A stretch of 19,254 nucleotides of DNA from CADEED01 sp964444835 (GTDB lineage: Bacteria > Pseudomonadota > Gammaproteobacteria > Steroidobacterales > Steroidobacteraceae), in assembly GCA_964444835.1 (NCBI GenBank), contig CAYUIT010000060.1, positions 1-19,254 of the forward strand, read 5' to 3'. Position 1 is the stretch's first letter. Each line of letters begins with the position of its first letter. The translations under genes and the position numbers were made by a program. The notes under the pieces are model-generated. The model had not been told where the DNA came from. It saw only the letters and a program-made list of their open reading frames with translations, and did not search any database. Below, in pieces: positions 14,981-19,254 of the stretch.

Positions 14981-16513
14981 ATGGCGCTCGACAAAGGCCT
15001 CATCAGCGCAGAGCGTGAGCTACCCACCGATGCTTTGATGGCGCGAGCACGTCGCGCTGCGAGCGGCTTCCATGATCTCGGCGTATGGCAGGGCGATCAA
15101 ATCGCGTTGTTGATGCGCAACGACTTCGCATTCTTTGAGGCAAGCTTTGCCGCGACCCTGTTGGGGGCTTCGCCGGTCCCCTTGAACTGGCACCTCACCG
15201 CCGAAGAGATCGCCTACATTCTCGACGACAGCGGCGCGAAGATTTTGGTCGCGCACGCCGATTTATTGACAGAGTCCGTGCTCGCCGTTTGCGGCAACGT
15301 GGACGTTATTGCCGTAAGCACTCCACCCGAGATCGCAGCAGCCTACAAAGTCACACACAGCGCCACACCCGGTGGACTCCCAGAATGGTCTGCATGGCTA
15401 GCGGCTTACCCAGAATGGGCCGAATCCCCTCGCGTCGTATCTGGCCCCATGTTCTACACGTCCGGAACGACCGGACGACCCAAAGGCGTCAAGCGCAAGA
15501 GCGCCCCGCCCGATGTCGTGGCTGCGATCGAGCGGCGAACCACGTCAGCGTGGGGGTTCGATATGCGGCCGCTGCGCGCCGTCATGACCGGACCGATGTA
15601 TCACTCGGCTCCCAATGCGTATGGGCTGTATATCATCCGCAGCGGCGGGTTGTTAGTACTGCAGTCGCGATTCGCGGCCGAGGCACTACTTGAGTTGATC
15701 GCAGAGCAGCGCATCACGCATCTTCATATGGTACCCACGATGTTCGTGCGCTTGTTAGCGCTACCTGCAGCAACGCGCCATCGATACGACCTGTCGAGTT
15801 TGCGTTTTGTCACACATGGCTCGGCGCCCTGCCCGCCGGATGTGAAGCGTCAAATGATCGACTGGTGGGGGCCCATCCTTCACGAGTACTACGCAATGAC
15901 CGAGATCGGCATTGCGACAGCTTCAACCAGCGAGGAATGGCTCACGCATCCAGGTTCAGTGGGCAAGGCACTGCCGGGAGTCACGATCAAGATCGTTGAT
16001 GACGCGCGCCAAGAGTGCGCACAAGGCCAGCCGGGCGAGATTTGCGTTCGATCCGAAACGACGACCCGCTTTACCTACCATCGCGCAGAAGAGAAAACCG
16101 AAGCCGTGCGACTCGGCGACTTCGTCGCCACCGGCGATGTCGGCCATGTTAGTGCCGACGGCTTTCTGTACATCAGTGATCGCAAGACGGACATGGTGAT
16201 CTCGGGTGGCGTCAATATCTACCCTGCCGAGATTGAGCATGAGTTGATCGCCATTCCGAATGTGCGCGACTGCGCGGTTTTCGGCGTACCCGATGCCGAG
16301 TTTGGCGAGCGTTTGATCGCGGTCGTAGAGCCGTCCGGCGCTCTCAATGAGCCGGATATTCGCAGTCGGCTGAAATCCCGGCTCGCAAGCTACAAAGTCC
16401 CGCGGGAGATTCTATTCGCGGAACTTTTGCCTCGCGAAGACAGCGGCAAGATCAAGAAGCGGCTTGTGCGCCAGGATTTTCTTGAAGGTCGCTTGCGGCG
16501 CGCTGGCGGCTGA
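14981..16513 (+). CDS. Acyl-CoA synthetase (AMP-dependent synthetase/ligase)
   Basis: A 510-residue ANL-superfamily enzyme counted from ATG 14981; a TTG at 14966 would add five residues. The phosphate-binding loop YTSGTTGRPKGVKR is at 159-172. The YYAMTEIG motif has E308, the adenosine/hinge block is TGDVGHVSADGFLYISDRKTD with the Asp at 386, and the C-terminal PREDSGKIKKR carries the likely catalytic K490. It adenylates a carboxylic acid and forms the CoA thioester. The closest-looking relatives are FadD3/FadD4-like ligases of ring or side-chain acids. Substrate is not predictable, but nitrilase and ALDH products are carboxylic acids. The thiolase-like gene starts one base after its stop. 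Confidence 0.93.
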   Translation: MALDKGLISAERELPTDALMARARRAASGFHDLGVWQGDQIALLMRNDFAFFEASFAATLLGASPVPLNWHLTAEEIAYILDDSGAKILVAHADLLTESVLAVCGNVDVIAVSTPPEIAAAYKVTHSATPGGLPEWSAWLAAYPEWAESPRVVSGPMFYTSGTTGRPKGVKRKSAPPDVVAAIERRTTSAWGFDMRPLRAVMTGPMYHSAPNAYGLYIIRSGGLLVLQSRFAAEALLELIAEQRITHLHMVPTMFVRLLALPAATRHRYDLSSLRFVTHGSAPCPPDVKRQMIDWWGPILHEYYAMTEIGIATASTSEEWLTHPGSVGKALPGVTIKIVDDARQECAQGQPGEICVRSETTTRFTYHRAEEKTEAVRLGDFVATGDVGHVSADGFLYISDRKTDMVISGGVNIYPAEIEHELIAIPNVRDCAVFGVPDAEFGERLIAVVEPSGALNEPDIRSRLKSRLASYKVPREILFAELLPREDSGKIKKRLVRQDFLEGRLRRAGG

Positions 16514-16514
16514 C

Positions 16515-17711
16515 ATGGCGAGCGAGCTCGTTGCAATCATCGGCGCGGCAGCAGCCCCTGTCGGGCGCTATGGCGAGCATCGCGGTATACGCGGCGGCTT
16601 GTCGGAAGCCGAACTACTAACCACTATTGCGCAGCACGCCTTGCGCGATGCTAGCGTGACTGCCGCGGATGTCGAATCGGCTGTGTTCACGCCAGCGCTG
16701 CCTGACGCTCCGCAGCAAGGATTTGCCACGCACATGGCGGCACGACTCGGGATACGTTGTCGCGGGCAGCTCTCCGAAGTGCTGCAAATGGGCATCACCG
16801 GCGGACTTGCGTTCGATCACGCGGCTGCCGATATTCAACTAGGGCGCGCGCGGATCGCGCTCGCCTTAGGCGTTGCATTCCCATCAGCAGGCAATCCAGA
16901 TCGCGCAATGTCGAACGGCTTGCGCGTCGTCGGCGACGCCGAGTTCCAAGCTCCATTCGGTGCGACGCCCATTGCTTGGTACGCGATGGACGCAGCTCGC
17001 TACATGCACGAGACGGGCGCCACCCGCGCAGATCTTGCGGCCGTCGCGGTCAAGAGTCGGCAGTTTGCGCGCGACAATCCCCTCGCTCAATTTCGCGATC
17101 GACTAACAATCGATCAGGTACTCGCTGCTCGCCCGATCGTCGAGCCGCTCGGCATTCACGATGTTCCTTCCATCGGTGACGGTGCCGTTTGCCTAGTACT
17201 TGCGAGCGAAGCCGTAGCGCGCGGGCTCGGCAAGCCCTATATTACGGTTCGCGCGCGCGAATTTCGCCACGACGGACATCATCAGATTGGCGATCGTGCA
17301 CACGACATTACGAGCTATCCCGCATTGCGCGAGGCGACTGCGGCGGCGCTCGCCGCCAGCAACCTCAACTTGAGCGACATTGACGTCGCCGAAGTGTATG
17401 CGCCGTGCACGATCACGGAGATCCTCGCGAGCGAAGCGATCGGCTGGTTCGCCCGCGGCGCCGGTGCGCGCGCGGCCTCATCGGGCGCGACGGGCATCCA
17501 TGGAGATGTTCCGATAAACACATCGGGCGGCTGCCTATCGCGCGGTCATCCGCCGGTATTGTCCGCACTTTATGGAATTCTCGAGTTGCGCGATCAATTG
17601 TTAGGCGCGGCAGGCGCTCGGCAGATTCGTAACGCCCGCTTTGCCCTCGCAACCTGCGAGGGCGGCAATTACAACTCAACGATCGTGCATATTCTCGAGG
17701 GTCCACGATGA
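16515..17711 (+). CDS. Thiolase-fold protein lacking the nucleophilic Cys; likely Ltp2-type aldolase or non-canonical thiolase
   Basis: A 398-residue protein from ATG 16515, one base after the ligase stop. The open frame begins earlier, inside the ligase gene, but the thiolase N-terminus is SELVAIIGAAAAPVGRYG. Fold motifs are present. However, the position of the acyl-accepting Cys (normally near 90, in a CxxG-like turn) reads VLQMGITGG with G93. H345 in NTSGGCLSRGHPP keeps the active-site His, and C381 in ATCEGGNYNS aligns with the second thiolase Cys. Where thiolases have VNEAFA, this protein has EVYAPC, putting Y295 at the Asn. Published Ltp2 steroid aldolase lacks both cysteines and uses tyrosines. 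The adjacent DUF35 gene (ATGA overlap) is the normal partner of Ltp2, PhlC and archaeal thiolases. I infer retro-aldol C-C cleavage; degenerate thiolase chemistry is the alternative. Confidence 0.85.
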   Translation: MASELVAIIGAAAAPVGRYGEHRGIRGGLSEAELLTTIAQHALRDASVTAADVESAVFTPALPDAPQQGFATHMAARLGIRCRGQLSEVLQMGITGGLAFDHAAADIQLGRARIALALGVAFPSAGNPDRAMSNGLRVVGDAEFQAPFGATPIAWYAMDAARYMHETGATRADLAAVAVKSRQFARDNPLAQFRDRLTIDQVLAARPIVEPLGIHDVPSIGDGAVCLVLASEAVARGLGKPYITVRAREFRHDGHHQIGDRAHDITSYPALREATAAALAASNLNLSDIDVAEVYAPCTITEILASEAIGWFARGAGARAASSGATGIHGDVPINTSGGCLSRGHPPVLSALYGILELRDQLLGAAGARQIRNARFALATCEGGNYNSTIVHILEGPR

Positions 17712-18130
17712 CATTGCCCGTCATCCAGTCAACTTTACGGCGCCCGCTCGCGCCGCAGCCGACGCTGTTCAGCCGCCCATTTTGGCAAGCGCTCGACGAA
17801 GGCCGCCTAACAACCACCCGTTGCGGGTCTTGCGAAGCACTCACATTTCCGCCGCGCGAACATTGCCCACGCTGCGGCCATAGGGACGCCCGGTGGGTAC
17901 AGCTGAGTGGCTCGGGGGTTCTGTATAGCTGCACTCGCGTGCATGCCGCAGGTGGCGCCTTCGCAGCGTTTGCGCCATATTCGGTCGGGATCGTCGACCT
18001 TGATGAAGGATTGCGAATTCTAGCGCGCGTCATGCCTGATGCGAGTGCACTGCCCCTCGACTCACGCGTCCAAGTTGCCGTGATTCGGCACGCCGACGGC
18101 GTGTTGTTTGCCATTCAAGCTACCCGATGA
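17708..18130 (+). CDS. DUF35 OB-fold protein with zinc ribbon, partner of the thiolase-like protein
   Basis: A 140-residue protein. The N-terminal helix FSRPFWQALDEGRL at 21-34 is followed by a rubredoxin-like zinc ribbon with C39-x2-C42 and C53-x2-C56 (RCGSC...HCPRC). An OB-fold then runs from about residue 63 to the end, with GSGVLYSCTRVH and YSVGIVDLDEGLRI. DUF35 proteins bind acyl-CoA and scaffold thiolase-fold enzymes; in steroid degradation the domain is needed for Ltp2 aldolase activity. Here it is stand-alone rather than fused to a MaoC hydratase. ATGA overlaps at both ends tie it to the thiolase-like and OCD-like genes, implying matched expression. Confidence 0.92.
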   Translation: MTLPVIQSTLRRPLAPQPTLFSRPFWQALDEGRLTTTRCGSCEALTFPPREHCPRCGHRDARWVQLSGSGVLYSCTRVHAAGGAFAAFAPYSVGIVDLDEGLRILARVMPDASALPLDSRVQVAVIRHADGVLFAIQATR

Positions 18131-19119
18131 GCCCGACCGCTATTCGAGTGATCGATGGCGCGACTGTGCGCAGGCTCTTGCCGTTCAGCGACTGTCTCGA
18201 AGTCGTTCGTCAGGCCATGATTGTCACAAGCGAACGCCGCGTTCACCTGCCGCTACGCCAAGGGATGCCAATACCGAACGGCGTTGGTGCTCTCGGCATG
18301 ATGCCGGGATATCTCGGTAATCCTTCTTGCTTTGGCATCAAGCTAGTTAGCCTCTTTCCAGGTAATCGCGCGCGGGGATTGTCGACGCATCTTGGTCTAT
18401 ACGTGCTTTACAGTGCTGACGATGGTATACCGCTGGCGATGATGAACGCTGCGGACCTTACAGCGATTCGTACTGCAGCCGCGTCCGCTGTGGCAACACT
18501 TAGCTTGATGCGCGGCGATTCGCATACTCTCGCGATTTTGGGCACTGGGGAACAAGCGCGTGCGCACATCGATGCGCTACTCACCGCGCACGCATTCACT
18601 GACGTCCGCATTTGGGGTCGCGACATACACAAAGCAGCGGCGCTTGCGGACGAGTGCCGCGCAAAGCATTCGTGCGAGTTCAGCTTCCACACAACCACGC
18701 GTTCGACCGTCGCCCCCGCAGACGTTGTTTGCACGGTGACCTCTTCCGAGGAACCAATCCTCGGCGGCGAGGATCTGCGGCCCGGCATGCACATCAACCT
18801 CGTCGGCTCGTCATTCCCGAATCGCCGCGAAGTCGACGATGCTGCCGTTCTCCGTGCGCGCTATTTCGTCGATTACCGTGAGAGCGCGTACGCACAAGCG
18901 GGTGAACTGCTACACGCAGTTGAGGCAGGGCTAACGACTCGCAACCATGTGGAAGCCGAAATTGGTGAAGTCCTGAACGGAACGCGCCCCGGACGTACCA
19001 CTCGTGATCAGATCACACTCTACAAATCGCTCGGAATAGCGTCGCAAGATTTGGCTGCGGCTTGGCACGTATACCTAGCGGCGAAAGCCGAGAATGCGGG
19101 CGCGTTGGTACACCTATAG
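18127..19119 (+). CDS. Ornithine cyclodeaminase/mu-crystallin family enzyme, probably an imine/keto-acid reductase
   Basis: A 330-residue protein, full length for the family. The substrate-side residues R44 and K72 (FGIKLVSLFPGN) and R115 (LTAIRTAAAS) are present, with the dinucleotide-binding motif LAILGTGEQARAHI at 136-149. In true ornithine cyclodeaminase an Asp follows the 'VGG' turn. Here the segment is LVGSSFPNRREVDD, with Ser, as in mu-crystallin/ketimine reductase and related dehydrogenases. That argues against ornithine deamination and for NAD(P)H-dependent reduction of a cyclic imine or an amino/keto acid. The gene overlaps the DUF35 gene by ATGA and is the last member of the operon. 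Its role with acyl-CoA chemistry is unclear; handling a nitrogen-containing fragment is possible. Confidence 0.88.
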   Translation: MSPTAIRVIDGATVRRLLPFSDCLEVVRQAMIVTSERRVHLPLRQGMPIPNGVGALGMMPGYLGNPSCFGIKLVSLFPGNRARGLSTHLGLYVLYSADDGIPLAMMNAADLTAIRTAAASAVATLSLMRGDSHTLAILGTGEQARAHIDALLTAHAFTDVRIWGRDIHKAAALADECRAKHSCEFSFHTTTRSTVAPADVVCTVTSSEEPILGGEDLRPGMHINLVGSSFPNRREVDDAAVLRARYFVDYRESAYAQAGELLHAVEAGLTTRNHVEAEIGEVLNGTRPGRTTRDQITLYKSLGIASQDLAAAWHVYLAAKAENAGALVHL

Positions 19120-19123
19120 CGGG

Positions 19124-19254
19124 TCACGGAGCGTGTGCGCCCAGCGCCTCAGCGATCGGTGAGGTTCTGGCATCGGTGTCCGCGCCAGGGAGCAGCTCCG
19201 ACACGGTAATACCAGTTGCACGAAAGCCACGGCATTTGACGAACCGCGGCTGCA
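19124..19254 (-). CDS. Possible C-terminal end of an unrecognised minus-strand gene
   Basis: On the minus strand an open frame enters from the right edge and stops at TGA (19124-19126), 4 bp from the convergent OCD stop. Its last residues read SELLPGADTDARTSPIAEAL then GAHAP. The amino-acid mix looks protein-like, and close convergent packing matches the rest of the window. It is only about 42 codons, other frames are also partly open, and I recognise no family. It could equally be noncoding sequence. Confidence 0.3.
   Translation of the reverse strand, partial: QPRFVKCRGFRATGITVSELLPGADTDARTSPIAEALGAHAP

Noticed and set aside
16464..16514. Earlier ATG for the thiolase-like gene inside the ligase gene
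   Set aside because: The 17 extra residues overlap ligase codons and precede the recognisable thiolase start; ATG 16515 follows the ligase stop by one base.
1..19254. tRNA, rRNA, CRISPR, IS element, integrase or phage defence genes
   Set aside because: No cloverleaf, spaced direct repeats, transposase motifs or terminal inverted repeats were recognisable; every substantial frame is metabolic, transport or regulatory.

Overview
The window is a gene-dense stretch of a high-GC Gram-negative chromosome. A TonB-dependent outer-membrane receptor with an N-terminal 'EEIVVTAQ' box, a Tat-exported flavoenzyme and GPH-type transporters suggest a proteobacterium. The receptor style resembles Steroidobacter/Nevskia-like gammaproteobacteria or sphingomonads; this placement is inference. 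I see no rRNA, tRNA, CRISPR, insertion sequence or phage gene. No gap between genes exceeds about 200 bp.

Layout. (A) 1-410, minus: 5' part of a GPH-family MFS transporter, cut by the left edge. (B) 539-4054, plus: a tight run of a Tat-exported BBE-type flavin oxidase, a nitrilase (GTG start overlapping the oxidase stop) and a DUF2817 zinc-peptidase-like hydrolase. (C) 6930-4051, minus: a PuuC-like aldehyde dehydrogenase followed with zero spacing by a second, complete GPH transporter. (D) 7132-8745, plus: a GMC alcohol dehydrogenase/oxidase, divergent from C. (E) 11036-8742, minus: a TonB-dependent receptor. (F) 11209-13888, plus: a PPOX-fold flavin/heme-binding-type protein, then two tandem AraC-family regulators with a TTGA overlap. 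(G) 13974-19119, plus: an operon of an AcuI/YhdH enoyl-CoA reductase, an acyl-CoA synthetase, a thiolase-fold protein lacking the nucleophilic Cys, a stand-alone DUF35 zinc-ribbon/OB protein and an ornithine-cyclodeaminase/mu-crystallin-type enzyme. A possible minus-strand gene end lies at the right edge.

How it may work together (inference). The set looks like an inducible catabolic island for an organic compound that needs TonB-dependent uptake. The GPH carriers would move it or its breakdown products across the inner membrane. The periplasmic flavin oxidase, GMC enzyme and ALDH would carry out alcohol-to-aldehyde-to-acid steps. The nitrilase and DUF2817 hydrolase would release acids from nitrile or amide/peptide-like groups. 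The ligase would make the CoA thioester, the thiolase-like/DUF35 pair could cleave C-C bonds by a retro-aldol reaction, and AcuI and the OCD-like enzyme would reduce enoyl-CoA and imine/keto-acid intermediates. The two AraC proteins are the only regulators seen and are the obvious candidates to control the island. The substrate cannot be read from the sequence.

The most unusual signals are the Cys-less thiolase/DUF35/OCD module, the Tat-flavoenzyme/nitrilase/DUF2817 run, and a non-palindromic heptamer, TTGTTAG. By eye the heptamer occurs about 14 times on both strands and in several reading frames, against roughly one expected.
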